In this document: piece after piece, positions 23,162 to 34,504 of the stretch | How positions within the stretch are numbered: position 1 is the first letter of the stretch | Layout of the letters: each line of letters opens with the position of its first letter | Assembly: GCA_027625915.1 (NCBI GenBank) | Contig: JANTQA010000031.1 | Location: 1 to 64,000, forward strand | Reading direction: 5' to 3' | DNA: 64,000 nt | Source: Anaeramoeba flamelloides | Lineage: Eukaryota; Metamonada; Anaeramoebidae | Notes under the pieces: generated by a model | The model's database searches: none | What the model was told of the DNA's origin: nothing | What the model saw: only the letters and a program-made list of their open reading frames with translations | Position numbers and translations under genes: made by a program

Positions 23162-23740
23162 AAAAAATTCAAATAAAAAATAAAAAAATCAAAAAACCAT
23201 ATTATAACTTGAAATTATTTTATTAATCCTTCAAAATTTATATTTAAAAATAAAAAATAAACAGATTTTTACTTCACTTTAATGTTTTTTTTAATTTTTA
23301 TTAGTATATTATTCAAGAATTTTTTTTAAAAAATTATAAATATAATAATGATTTATTTTTCCAAAAGAATTCATACATTTTTCATTAGAATTTCTAATGA
23401 TGAAATATAGTTGAAATTTTAAAGAATTTTTAAAGAAAATTTTATGTAGTTTTCATCAAATTTCATCAAATGTAAATCAATTGATTTTTAAATGAATTTT
23501 AAGTGAAATTTAATTCCTAATTTTTTTTTTATGAAATTGTATGAAATTTCAATGAAATTTCAATGAAATCATATATATTTGTTCTCATGTGTTTTAATCT
23601 TTTTTACCATTTTGAAATTTTATTTCTATCCCAATTTTGTGAAAACTTTTTGAGTTCTTTCCATCGAAGAGTGCATTGGTGCATTTTGAGAGATGTAAAA
23701 TAATTGTCCAAGCCACAGTACTGACGTTTTTGTTTGATCA
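23162..23740. other. Subterminal non-coding part of the CMC-type element
   Basis: AT-rich, with degenerate TTTCATCAAATTTCATCAAA and TGAAATTTCAATGAAATTTC arrays at 23440-23570. These resemble the GAAATT-rich stretch on the other side (15585-15720). Confidence 0.5.
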
Positions 23741-24290
23741 TAACAAGAGCAAACAGATCCAATCAGAATCAAACTAATCTGCACTGAATTGAATTGAAAA
23801 AAATGCAAATGAACCAAACCAAACATAACTGAAACAAAGCAAACAGAACAAACAGAATCAAACTAATCTGCACTGAATTGGATTGAACAAAATGCAACTG
23901 AACATAACCAAACATAACTAAATGAATCAAAACAAAGAAAAGACGAACGAAGTGAAACCAAATCATCCTTTCCTGTCAATATGTCTAGTACATTATCTTC
24001 ACAAGGTTAATTCTAGAAAAGCTGTTGCCTTTTGCTGGGATTTCAAGAAAATAAAGACTTGGGAACCAAAAGAATCAAAGGAACCAAAGGAACCAAAGGA
24101 ACCGAACAAAATAAAAATCAAATCAAAAAACCAAACCAAATCAAAATAAAGTTACTTATTCTTAGACAACAAAAATTTTTTGTTAACAAAACAAAAAAAC
24201 TCTATTACTTTCTAAAAGTTGTAAATACCCATATAAATGACTTTTCTTTCCTGTTTGATACACCTTATTTAAATTCTAGCGAAATACTTT
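23740..24290. repeat. Right inverted-repeat arm, with a short tandem duplication
   Basis: Reverse complement of 13540-14060. The inner part holds two units of about 89 bp, both starting AGAATCAAACTAATCTGCAC (23765 and 23854). The left arm keeps only one such unit. The outer part has AAAGGAACCAAAGGAACC repeats. Confidence 0.82.
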
Positions 24291-24373
24291 TCTTTTTAAA
24301 TTTTTTTCTTTTTTGTTTTTTCTTTCATTCATTCCTAATTATTATTATTATTATTTCTTTTTCTTATTATTCT

Positions 24374-24559
24374 TACAGACAATTTATTCAACTTGTGAAT
24401 TTTTCAATCACAACAAAACATAACCTGAAAAAAAATAATTATTTGAAACATTTTTCTCGCAACATTATGAAAGAAAAAAAATGTTTTAAGGAGTTTATTT
24501 TCTTTAAGGTTATGCTTTGTAATGAACGAAAAATTCACAAGTTGAATAAATTGGCTGTA
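24374..24559. repeat. MITE family B, copy 2
   Basis: TA-CAGACAATTTATTCAACTTG at the left and GTTGAATAAATTGGCTG-TA at the right, with internal palindromic words shared with copy 1 (ATAACCTGAAA). About 185 bp. It lies immediately outside the right inverted-repeat arm. Confidence 0.85.
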
Positions 24560-25040
24560 TTGTTTCTTTGGGAAATAGAAATAATACAATTTTCTGAAAA
24601 ATAAATCAAACTAAAAATAAACTCCAATTCATAATTTTGGGCACATCAAAATTCATGATTTGAAGAAAAAATCTTGTTAAATTTATTATTTATGGAAATA
24701 TTAAATTAGAATCTCTTGCTTCATGGGATGTTAACAATTCTTTCTCTTTTACATATCTTAATAATCAAAAATTAAATAATTACAAATCAAGATAAAAAAA
24801 TTGGTATGTGACATTAATTTTGGGGTAAGCTTAACAAAAAAAAGTGTTAGGAAAATGTTAATTTTCCAATAATGTAGGATCCATCAGATCACAACTTTAA
24901 CAGTATCATCTAATTTCATTTGGTTTGTTGATTTAAAAGAACTCAACAGCAACTTAGTATAAACAATACAAAAAAAATTTCTCGATCAAATAAAAACAAT
25001 TACGCAAATTTTAAAAAATTAAATGAAACAAAAAAATGAT
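24560..25040. other. Gene-free spacer
   Basis: I see no gene and no repeat membership in this AT-rich stretch. Confidence 0.4.
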
Positions 25041-26263
25041 TTAAGGGACTAGTTAACTAAAAAAAATCTTCAAGTAAATTTACTAACAAATTAAAAAAAA
25101 ATTTACCGCAACTTGAAATTGAAAAATAAAGAAAAAAACTGATTACTACAAGACCAAACTTACTTTTAATACTATTTTCAGAGATGAATTATTGTTTTTA
25201 AAAGACTGATCCATTTTTCTCATTTTTGAAAAGATCAAAATCCAACATATTTCCAAATTATTTAAAAAAAATTATTTTCTTTGAAAGAAGATTGAAATCT
25301 CATTGCCTGTAAAGGAGTTATACAAAAATACACTTTAAAAATGAAACCACTAAGTTCTAAAATAACCCAGTTTAAAAAATCCACTTAATCTCAAAAAAAA
25401 TACAATAATTATTTTAAACTTGTAAAAAATATAATTTTTTGATTCAAAGAACAGACCAAATCTATTTTTTCTAGGGATTAAATGAAAAAATATGAGAATA
25501 AGAACAAAGAATCGAATTAAAAATTCTCCCGAAATACTTTTTTTAAAACCTGGAAAATTCAACTTATTATCTAAAGAAATACTTTTTAATTTGATTATTT
25601 ATAATTAATAATTATAAACCCAATCTTAATTATTTCAGTAAGTCATTAACAACCCAATGACTAAATTTATCAAATAGAGTTTTACATTTGTTTCTCAATT
25701 TTTTCAAGATTTTGCAACAAATAAAACAATTCAAATGCATATATCTAATAATAAAAAAAATAATAGATATTATCAAATACCCGATTTTAATACAAACAGT
25801 TCCTTTTTTATACTCTTGGTATTTGGAAAAGTATATTGATAAGTCTTTTAAATTTCAATAAATTGAATAAATATTTGTGAATAAAATAAATGATCAAATT
25901 TTTTAGATCTTCAAGGATACAATATTGTTGATTTATTTTTCAGGTATTTTTAAAATAATATTAAAGACACAATGTTACTTGTTCATAAAGAATCTCAGAA
26001 ATTACTAAAAGTGATATTTCTTCAAAAGAAAATTTTTTTGCAAATTTTTATTTTTCTAATTTGATCCAAAAATCCAAACAAAAAAGGATCAGGTGATCTT
26101 TTGATTGAAAATGCCATTGGAAAAATGAATTCTTTTAAAAATGATTATTCGTTTCTCTAAAGTTGACAAACGAAGTTACTCTCGGGTTTAATTGTATTCT
26201 AATGTAAATAATTACTCTATTACCTTTGGGAAAAAAAATAAATAAGAGTTACTAGTCCCTTAA
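25041..26263. mobile_element. TTAA-flanked element G1
   Basis: TTAA-GGGACTAGTTAAC at the left and GTTACTAGTCCC-TTAA at the right make a short terminal inverted repeat around 1,215 bp. The family always starts GGGA(G/C)TA next to TTAA. No transposase is visible inside. Its right TTAA is shared with the foldback element that follows. Confidence 0.75.
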
Positions 26264-26821
26264 GGTTTACAATCCCTGAAACTGGAAAAAAGATTATCTT
26301 GTATTGGGTGTGTCAACTTGTTATTTTGGTTCTTAGCTGATCGATCCACAACTAAGTTTGGATCGTATAGGTGGTTGAAAAAGGCTATTTTTGTCATTTT
26401 ATTTTTTTTTTTTTCCGAAATCTGAATTGATGAGTCTAAGATTAATTGATTGGAAGGTATTGAATTGAAAGTGTTAATTTTTGGGTTGTCAATTGAAATT
26501 ATCATTTTCCTTTTACAGAATTAGGAGTAAATAAAAAAATTTTTTTTTACAAGCATCAAATAATACAAAGGGTAAATAAAAATTTCAACATAGAAAACAA
26601 AAAACCCAATTACTAATTAAATATCTTTCAATTAATTAATCTTAGACTCATCAATTCAGATTTCGGAAAAAAAAAAAAATAAAATGACAAAAATAGCCCT
26701 TTTCAACCACCTATACGATCCAAACTTAGTTGTGGATCGATCAGCTAAGAACCAAAATAACAATTTGACACACCCAATACATGATAATCTTTTTTCCAGT
26801 TTCAGGGATTGTAAACCTTAA
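26260..26821. mobile_element. Long-arm foldback element C (TTAA-flanked)
   Basis: Arms of about 185 bp (26264-26450 and 26636-26817) are nearly perfect reverse complements, starting GGTTTACAATCCCTGAAACT. A loop of about 185 bp separates them. TTAA flanks both sides. Transcripts would fold into a long hairpin. The short frames in the arms mirror each other and are not treated as genes. Confidence 0.85.
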
Positions 26822-27071
26822 TTCATTTCGAAAAATCAAAGATTATTTCCTAATTGATTAAAAGTCTATTAATATGTTTCTTTCAACTGTTTTAACTGTG
26901 CCCCAAATTATGAATTTTAGTTTATGTTTTCTCAATTTTTTCAACATTGTCCCATAGCTCACATATTTTTTTTTAATAATACTGTTGCTTGTTTGAAATT
27001 TTAAGGATTAAATATTTTTTTGGATTATTTATTGTTTTTTATTTTTGAGATTTGAATCTGAGTGAATGATC

Positions 27072-27311
27072 TACAGCTGTTCCGTTCAACTTGTGAAGTT
27101 TCGATCTTTTTTCTTTCCTTGAAACTTAACTTGATTTTTACAGTTTCCTTGAAAGATCCTAAAAACATCTTTTAAATTTCAATTAAAAGGTGTTTAAAGG
27201 GTGTTTAAAACATGTTTAAAAGGTCTTTTAAGGGTCTAAAAAGGAAAGGCAAATTTAATGTGTTGATTAAAGGAAAGAATAATCCTTCACAAGTCGAATG
27301 GAACGGTTGTA
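27072..27311. repeat. MITE family B, copy 3 (diverged)
   Basis: TA-CAGCTGTTCCGTTCAACTTG at the left and CACAAGTCGAATGGAACGG-TTGTA at the right. The interior has TTTAAAAGG-type short repeats not seen in the other copies. Confidence 0.7.
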
Positions 27312-27314
27312 AAA

Positions 27315-28490
27315 AATCACATTTAAGTAACATAGTATTAATGTTTTTATAAGTAATCCTTTTCATCCAAATAATTATAAACAATATAAAACGAAAAAAA
27401 ATAAAAACAAGTGTACCCAAAATAATAAAACAAGCTGAACAATAAATGTATTGGTAAATTTGTTGAACATTTCACGAATAATTGTTGATTGATCAAATGA
27501 TAAGATACAATCGACCAATTGTATGTGATCTTCCAATTCAAGAAACTCAACACAAACATTATATCAACCAATATCTGGAAAAAAAAAAAATTTCCCGATC
27601 TAACTAAACAGATTACCTCACTCAAAAAATATGAAATGAAAATAAAAAAAAAAAAACAAAAAATGAAAGAGTTTGTAAAATCAAATAATTTCCAAATTGA
27701 ATGTAAAATATGATATTGCAATTCTTTTGAACTGGTTAAACTGTGTCCAAATTTTTTAGAATTAAGTATAGTATGGAAAAAAATACTGGACATGAAAAAA
27801 ATCTCTGACAAGATTTTTAATTGTGAATATCCTGAAAATTGTAGTAAAATTTTTTTCTAATTTCAATGAAATCCTTATTATAAATCACCAATTATTTCAT
27901 GAGATTAGTAATAAACCTACCTAAAGACCACCAAAGTAAGGTGTCTCTAGAATACTCAAGTAATTATTTAATAATCTAAGTTGATCAACTTTTTTTGAAA
28001 AACAATCAAGTTTTATTGAGGTTTACTAGAGTTTGGAAAATGATAATTTTTCATTCTTGTTTTTTTTGATTGATTGAATGGTGTTTTGAACAAGTGTGAT
28101 TTCACCAATCATCATTCTAATAAGTGGGTGACTTATAATTGAAAAAGTTCGATTCTTAAAAAAAGGAATTTGATTGTAAATAAATGAGATTACACAATAA
28201 TTTTACTAATATTCACAATTAAAAATCTTGTCTGGGATTTTTTTCATATCCGGTATTTTTTTCACTGCTCAATATCTAAATAAAAAAAAATTTAAAAATC
28301 AAAACTATTTTCTTAATATATCTCAATTTTTTTATTGTTTAACCTAACTAAATTAAAATATCAAATAATTTTTTTAAAAAAATTGTAGAGAATCTAAGAT
28401 CACACGCCACTAAAATAAAATACACTTATCTCTCTCTCTCTCAAATTTTTATCATGTCTTATGGTGTTGTTAATCACTTAATTACTAAGA
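27315..28490 (+). mobile_element. F-family element, copy F3 (interrupted)
   Basis: 27315-27775 matches 29900-30360 and the reverse complement of 60170-60620. 28250-28490 continues the match to 60000-60170 in reverse complement, including the degraded end TCTTATGGTGTTGTTAATCACTTAA. Between the two parts lies foldback element H. Coding-like fragments such as KSNNFQIECK and a following Cys-rich stretch are shared between copies but are broken here. Confidence 0.65.
27779..28263. repeat. Foldback element H, nested in F3
   Basis: Inverted arms of about 55 bp: left ATACTGGACATGAAAAAAAT then CTGACAAGATTTTTAATTG. On the right the reverse complement reads ATACCGGATATGAAAAAAAT, followed by CAGACAAGATTTTTAATTG. 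The related F copy at 60.17 kb lacks this segment, which supports an insertion. Confidence 0.75.
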
Positions 28491-28960
28491 AAAAATAATA
28501 GAGAACCTATTTTTTTTTGTTTTTAATTGGAAAATATCCTAATTTTGGATGTAAAAATATAGGTTCATATTAATAAATTTCTAAAAATCATGATAACTTA
28601 TCAATTTCATCTTTGAAACACAAATTACAACAAAAAATTTCAAGATCTTTACAAGATTTCAATTTAAACTTGGTTTCAGCCAAAAAATCCAAAAAAAAAC
28701 ATTTTTTTCGAATATCAATTCTTTTACATAATTGACCTTTGAAGAACCAATAAGAAATAACAGAAAAATCCAAATCAATGAATTATTGATATCTGTCTGA
28801 AAGACAACTAATTAATCAATAGATTTTCAAAAAAATTAAAAAAATCAAATTATTAGGGACTTTATTGAGAAAAACAACAATATTCGTTTTGAACTTCTAC
28901 TGGTATTTGAATAATACATAGAAAACAATTTTCACTTCATTTTCCAAACTTTTCTTTTAG
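28490..28960. other. Spacer with a possible minus-strand coding remnant
   Basis: A minus frame at 28588-28773 contains KSCKDLEIFCCNLCFKDE with paired cysteines. It is unrecognised and may be an element remnant. Otherwise nothing is seen. Confidence 0.3.
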
Positions 28961-28962
28961 AA

Positions 28963-29137
28963 ACCAAGTCCCCAAACGAAATGTGTTGGGATTTGTGGTC
29001 TCTATTTGAAAAAGGAAATGAAAATGAAGTGAAAAGTTTTTCACATTTATTAGACAAATATCATGATCAAAGATCGAATAGAATTGCAATAGAAATCAAT
29101 ATGATTTGTCAACTATCATTTCCATGGTTTCAATAAC
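28963..29137 (+). other. Orphan exon-like coding stretch
   Basis: A stretch after TTTTCTTTTAG, a good acceptor, stays open for about 58 codons (SPNEMCWDLWSLFEKGNE, HLLDKYHDQRSNRIAIEI) to a TAA. Composition is protein-like rather than homopolymeric. No upstream exon or domain was identified. It might be the tail of a lost gene or part of a transposon. Confidence 0.35.
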
Positions 29138-29209
29138 CTTAGAATAACACACTTTTACCAAGTGACTATTGATCTTGCAATAATTAAAATTTCGCAACTG
29201 AATTAAGTT

Positions 29210-30360
29210 TTAAGGGAGTAGCCACAGTAAAGGAAATTTTTCACTTTTTTGCAATTTTGAAGAAGGATCAGAAAATAACATTTTTTACTTCGTTCGTACC
29301 TCATTGATTTTTATTATTTAAAGTACTTCATTTATTAGATTTTTTAAATTTTTTTTTCAAAAGTCTCAAAGAAATTGCCACAATAGAATGTTGAGTTGAA
29401 TTGCTTAAAATGATGTTTCAAGTGTTGTATGACTTATCTTTTATATTTGTCTCAACATTCTATTGTGAAATTTAATTTTTTCATTTTTCTAATTTTCATC
29501 ATTTTTGTATTTTTTTAAATCAAGACAAGAAAAAGTATTTAGAAATATTCATTTCTAAGTGACATTTGTGATAAATGGATTTCGTTTAATAAGAACAAAA
29601 ACATTACAAACAAGAGAAGCACAAAAAGAAACATGAATTGGGATTAAATAGTAAGAAGGATCCCAAAAAAAAATAATTATCCTAAAACATTATTTGTTAG
29701 GATTTTAAATAGTTGGATTTGGTGGAATTGGAGAAGCAAATATGATTATATTCTATCATACTTTAAACGACAAAATAGTTATAAGTTTTATTCTAAGAAT
29801 CTAAAATTATCTTCTAACAATATAAAAAACTAAACCCCATTCCAAAAATTTATACACATCAAAAATCAAAAAGAGGAAAGTAGAAAATCACTTTATTATA
29901 TTTTACTAAACCTAATATAAAATCTCATTTAACTAAGATAGTATTAATATTTTTATTAGTACTCCTTCATACCCAAATAAAAGAAAACAATATAAAACAA
30001 AAAAATAAAAATCTATGTGTTCAAAATTAGGAAACGAGCTGTAAGAATAAATGTATTGGTAGATTTGTTAAAATTTCACCAACAATTGTTGATCGATCAA
30101 ATGTTAAGATACCATCTAAGAATTGTATGTGATTTTCCCTTTTAACAAACTCAACACTAACCTTCTATCAACCATTGAAAAAAAATTTCCCAGATCTAAC
30201 CAAACCCATTAGGTAACTGGAAAAAAGAAATGAAAGCAAAACAAAAAAGACAAAAAATGAAATATTTTGTAGAATCAAAATTCTTTCGAATTTGAATTTA
30301 AAATCATGCATTGGTATTATTCAACTGTTTTAAATTGTATCCAAATTGTTTGGAATTTAG
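29210..30360 (+). mobile_element. F-family element, copy F1 (right end missing)
   Basis: Starts TTAA-GGGAGTAGCCACAG. 29550-29880 aligns in protein space with the minus strand of 61370-61740: shared SDI.DKWI, KTLF.RILN and NWRS.YDY.LS.FK. 29900-30360 aligns with F3 and F2. It stops where element D1 begins, and the usual right end is absent. A 17-bp inverted pair CACAATAGAATGTTGAG lies at about 29379-29472. The protein family is not recognised. Confidence 0.6.
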
Positions 30361-30376
30361 TTGACATATATATATA

Positions 30377-31873
30377 TCCCTTAACACCCCGGATTTGCCT
30401 AAATTTCATCAAGTTTTTTAAATTATATTTAAAATGATATTGATCTACTAATATATTAATTTTCTTATTTGTCTTTAATCCAGATTTAAATTATAATAAA
30501 AAGTCAAAATAGTTCAAAGATAAAGTAGTTAAGTTATTGATTTTTTTTTTGAAATTGAAAAAAAAATAATAATTATTCATTTTTACATTTTTTTTAAAGA
30601 TTTTTATTTTTATTTTATTTTTTTAAATTAGAAATTTTATTACATTAATAGTAATTCAAAACTCAACATATTGATTTATTAATAATAACCCCCAAACAAT
30701 TTTGCTAATTTTATGATAAAAGAAATAAATAAAAAAATAAATTACTTTGAAATTTAATTTTTTTTTTTAGAAAAAAATTTCAATAAAATATACAATTAAA
30801 GAAAAATGAAATTTATTTCTTTAGACCAAAATTAAATTTTTAAATATGATTAATTTTCTAAAACTTTTATTTAAGCAATAGATAATAATTGAAAATCAAA
30901 AAAAAAAAAAAAAATTGTAAAATAATTTCAATTTATTTAATTGGAATAAAACAAATATAAATTACTTTTTAATCGATAAAATATTTATACCTAAATTTAA
31001 AATAAAATAAAAAATAACTCTTAAATATTATTCCATTATAATAAAATAATCTCCGAAACCAAATTTTTATATTGCATTTTGTTATTGGTAAAAATTTGAA
31101 TAATATATTTGTGATATTTGGATTTTTCCTTAATAAATTAATCCAGATCTTGTTAAATAAGTTCTGATATATGGTCTAAAATTCAACAATATTGTTTATT
31201 TATATGTCTAGATTTTAAAAAGTCAAAAATTAAAAAATGATAAAAAATAAAAAAAAAAAATCAATTATTAATCTAACTCGAACTATTAGCCAAATCATTT
31301 AAAATTGAAAAAAAATCTTGTTGAAAAAATTTTAAAATTTTGCAATGAAAAAAAATTTGATTTTTTTTTCTAATTTAATTTATATTTTTTTTTATTTTTA
31401 AATTATTTAGAATCTAATATAGATATTGATATTGAATAGTAATCAGTAGATAAAACATATTTTCTATGTGGTGTCTAAAATAACTTTTATAATGAATAAA
31501 TTATTCAATCAAGCATTTTAGGCAATTTTGGGGTGCAAAGGGCCCCAAAAAATTTCCAGTAAAGTGTGATGCGTTTTAAATGTTAAAACTAAGAGGTTTT
31601 TAATATCTAGACAAACTTTTCAAAAAAAAAAAAAATTTATTTGAACAAAATTTGGAAAAATAATAAAATCACAATAACCAAAAAAAAAATTCTCAATGTT
31701 GAAAATTTTTTTTCAAGTTATTTTTTTATTTTAAGTAACTATACAATTTTTAATTATAAAATTTTCTTTCTAAGATAATTGTTTATTAATTCTATACCTT
31801 ATTATCATTTGATAACATTTCAAATTTAAATTTTTGTTTGAAATGTTTTTAGGTTATTTGGGATGCTAAGGGA
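30377..31873. mobile_element. Non-autonomous TIR element D, copy 1
   Basis: About 1.5 kb, about 90% similar by eye to 34505-35997. Left tip TCCCTTAACACCCC; inverted right tip ATCCCTTAGCATCCC; both sides run into TA repeats. No coding capacity. An internal sequence at about 31521-31547 (GGCAATTTTGGGGTGCAAAG) is an inverted copy of the left tip region. Confidence 0.85.
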
Positions 31874-31879
31874 TATATA

Positions 31880-32786
31880 TTTTGTTTTATGTAGGAAACT
31901 ATTGATTTAGAAAGAAAATATATTGATTTTATTTTATATTTTTAATAATTAATATTTTAATACAAACCTCATCCAATAAAAATAATTGGAGTATAGGTAA
32001 TTTAATAAATGAATATTCAAGATAAGTATAGCTTAAATTTCTTCATTAAATCGAGAGCTATTAAATACATTTTTTTTTTATTCTTTAAGGTTTTAAAAAA
32101 AGTAGTTTTCTGATTTTCAAAATAATCAAAAGAAATGTAAAAATAATTTTCAGATTTTGAAAAATTTTTTTAATAAATTGTTTGGCCTTATTCACAAGAA
32201 TCATTATAACAATTCAAATCATTTTTATCAGAAAAAAATTGATTCTGAATTTTGAGGATGAAATTTACTTATTCCCAAATATCTTTTTGAAAATGTTTTA
32301 ATTTTGAAAAATCGAATTTCATCTTAAAACCAAAACAAAATTCATGGATTAAAATTTTTATATGACTATAAAAATTTAATTATTATAACTGTACTTCTTA
32401 AAAAAAATAGAATTATTTTATAATCCGTTGAATATATTAATTTTTAGGTTAACCAAAAGTTTTGTCTCAAAATTGAAAAAAAATCTTTAATATTAATATT
32501 ACTGGTAACTAAGACTTTTTATAGGATAATAATGATCAAAATTACAATAATTGGGGTAAAAACATTTTATAATGTGAGAAATATAATGAATTTGAATATT
32601 TTCTTTTTGTAAAAAATGGAAAAAAAAAATTGATCTCATGAAACTAATTTTCTTTTATGGTTTTCTTAGTTGATCAGAATTTTTTGACACTTTGGCTCTA
32701 CACAACATTCTTAAGTAGAGAATACCACCCGTAACATATTTTAAAATATTGATTGTTGCTGTGAGTACTGATCCCTTATGAATTAT
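31880..32786. mobile_element. Right part of a TTAA-family element (G3)
   Basis: Aligns with 36545-37434, the right three quarters of element G2: GAGTATAGGTAATTTAATAAA and GGTTTTAAAAAAAGTAGTTT against their counterparts. It ends at ACTGATCCCTTA, a decayed version of the family end. The left end is absent because D1 borders it. Confidence 0.6.
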
Positions 32787-33945
32787 TTTGATTTTTCAAT
32801 TTAAATATAGTAAAATATATAATTATCAAATTAAACAGATCCAGTGAATAAATTTTAATTTCTGAATAACAATTCAAAAATTATCCTATTTTCTGAGCCA
32901 AATCAAGAATTAGATGAATCGAATGAAAATTAGAATTTAAAATAGAGGTTTTGATGATATCTGTGCACATGCCAGGATTAAGTCTCAAAAGTCACAATAA
33001 AGTTACAAAAACCAAGTTTATCTTTAAAAAAATTACCTTTATTTTTATCAAATCGCGATATTTGAGAATATCGAGCTAATTCAATATTATCAAGATAATT
33101 CAATAATAAGAAAAATCGCGATATTCTATAAAATCATGATAATTATTAAAAAATCATCATAATTGCCCAAATATAGCAAATAAAACAATAATCGTAATAT
33201 AATAGTTGATGGGTTTTTCAGTTAATTGTGAAATATTTTTCCAAAGAAAATTTTTTTTGGATCAAAAAATAGTTTATGTGAAATTAAAGTTATTCTTTGC
33301 AAAAACAACAACAAAGATACTTGGTAAAATCAAGGATCAAACCAAAGAGTTTTATTGTATTTTCTTTTGATTTGGTTGACTTATCGACAGATCCTTTAAG
33401 ATCAACAAAAATAAGAACTAAAGAGAAATAAATATTTTCTCAGTCTTGTATGTTGTAAATCGAGTTGAATAGATGATCTTCTATACAACCAACACTATAT
33501 TCATTGGTCTTTTAAAAATGTGTTCTTGGGTATCTTGAGTGAAAACTTTTTCAATATTCTATGAAAACTAAAAGGAGTTTGGATAAGTTTCCAAAAGCTT
33601 TCAAAACATCCTTGTCAAAATTATCACCAATTATTAAGATTTTTTATACAATTGTCTTTTTCAATTTCTTCTTCTTCTATGGTATCTTTGTATTGGACAG
33701 AAAACACAATTAGAGCTTTGAGTTTTTTGTTTGATGGATCATCAATAAGATTGAAAATTACTCTTTATTCTTTTCGGCTATTTAACATTGTGAAGGTAAC
33801 AATTCTATTTTGAAAAAACACATTGATTTTATATTCAAGTACATTGTTGAAATTGGTTATTATTTGGATAATCATAAAATTCGTTTGAGATTTTGTATTT
33901 TGTTTTAAAAAAAAATGAAAAAAACAAATTATTTAATCAACTACA
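32787..33945. other. Gene-free AT-rich interval
   Basis: Contains two short runs of ATCGCGATATT-like words (about 33050-33120) but no recognisable gene or repeat family. Confidence 0.4.
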
Positions 33946-34504
33946 TCCAGTCTCATTCCATTTATAAAAGCTTTCATATCTTTCTAAAAATTTCAAAGAA
34001 TTGAAGATAATTCACAACCCTTTTAAAAACTTTCTAATATTTTTAAAGTGGAGAAGCGTTATAAAAGTCTTAAGGCTTTTGTAAAAGTCAAGAGATTTCA
34101 AAAGGTGATTTCAAAAAAATCATTTTTCAATTTTTCATGATAATTATTTTATGGCAATTCTGTTAATAGATGGTGAATTTATGATTTTTTGTATAAATTA
34201 GGACCAATTCGCGTTTTTTTTTGAATAATATCTCGAATTACTTGTTTATATGATGATAATATATGTTATCATCAAAATCTCTATTCTTTTTATTATTTCT
34301 CTCAAAATAAAAGGTAATTTGGTTCTCAAAAATTTTACAAACAAAAGTTGATCCATTGAAGAATTTAAAATAAAACCAATCAAATAAGAAGTAATTAGAT
34401 CAAATTTCACAGAAATGATCAATAAATAAATGATTTTTGGATATTATTTCAAGCTCAATTTTTTCATTTTTTTGATTTGCCTTTTTTAGTGGGTTATATA
34501 TATA

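Larger units (their letters stand above)
13540..24290. mobile_element. Candidate composite CMC/CACTA-type DNA transposon, about 10.7 kb
   Basis: Two inverted arms of about 0.5 kb bracket a divergent gene pair: a tnp2-type transposase to the right (17567-23161) and a basic coiled-coil protein to the left (16233-17439). Short GAAATT/TGAAATTT-rich arrays lie inside both arms (15585-15720 and 23390-23570), like the subterminal arrays known from CACTA elements. Later insertions inside it are a family A MITE (15.87 kb), a SINE in the transposase intron, and a hAT element (19764-22226). Without the hAT it would be about 8.3 kb. The exact outer tips and the target duplication could not be fixed, so the element borders are approximate. 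Confidence 0.55.

Noticed and set aside
23765-23935. Tandem 89-bp units as a CRISPR-like or satellite array
   Set aside because: Only two units without spacers, in a eukaryotic context and inside a transposon arm.
13465-24604. Two frames sharing the start MLGFQENKDLGTK as a conserved gene pair
   Set aside because: They lie in the two inverted-repeat arms, so their similarity is that of the repeat, and both run into Phe/Lys low-complexity sequence.
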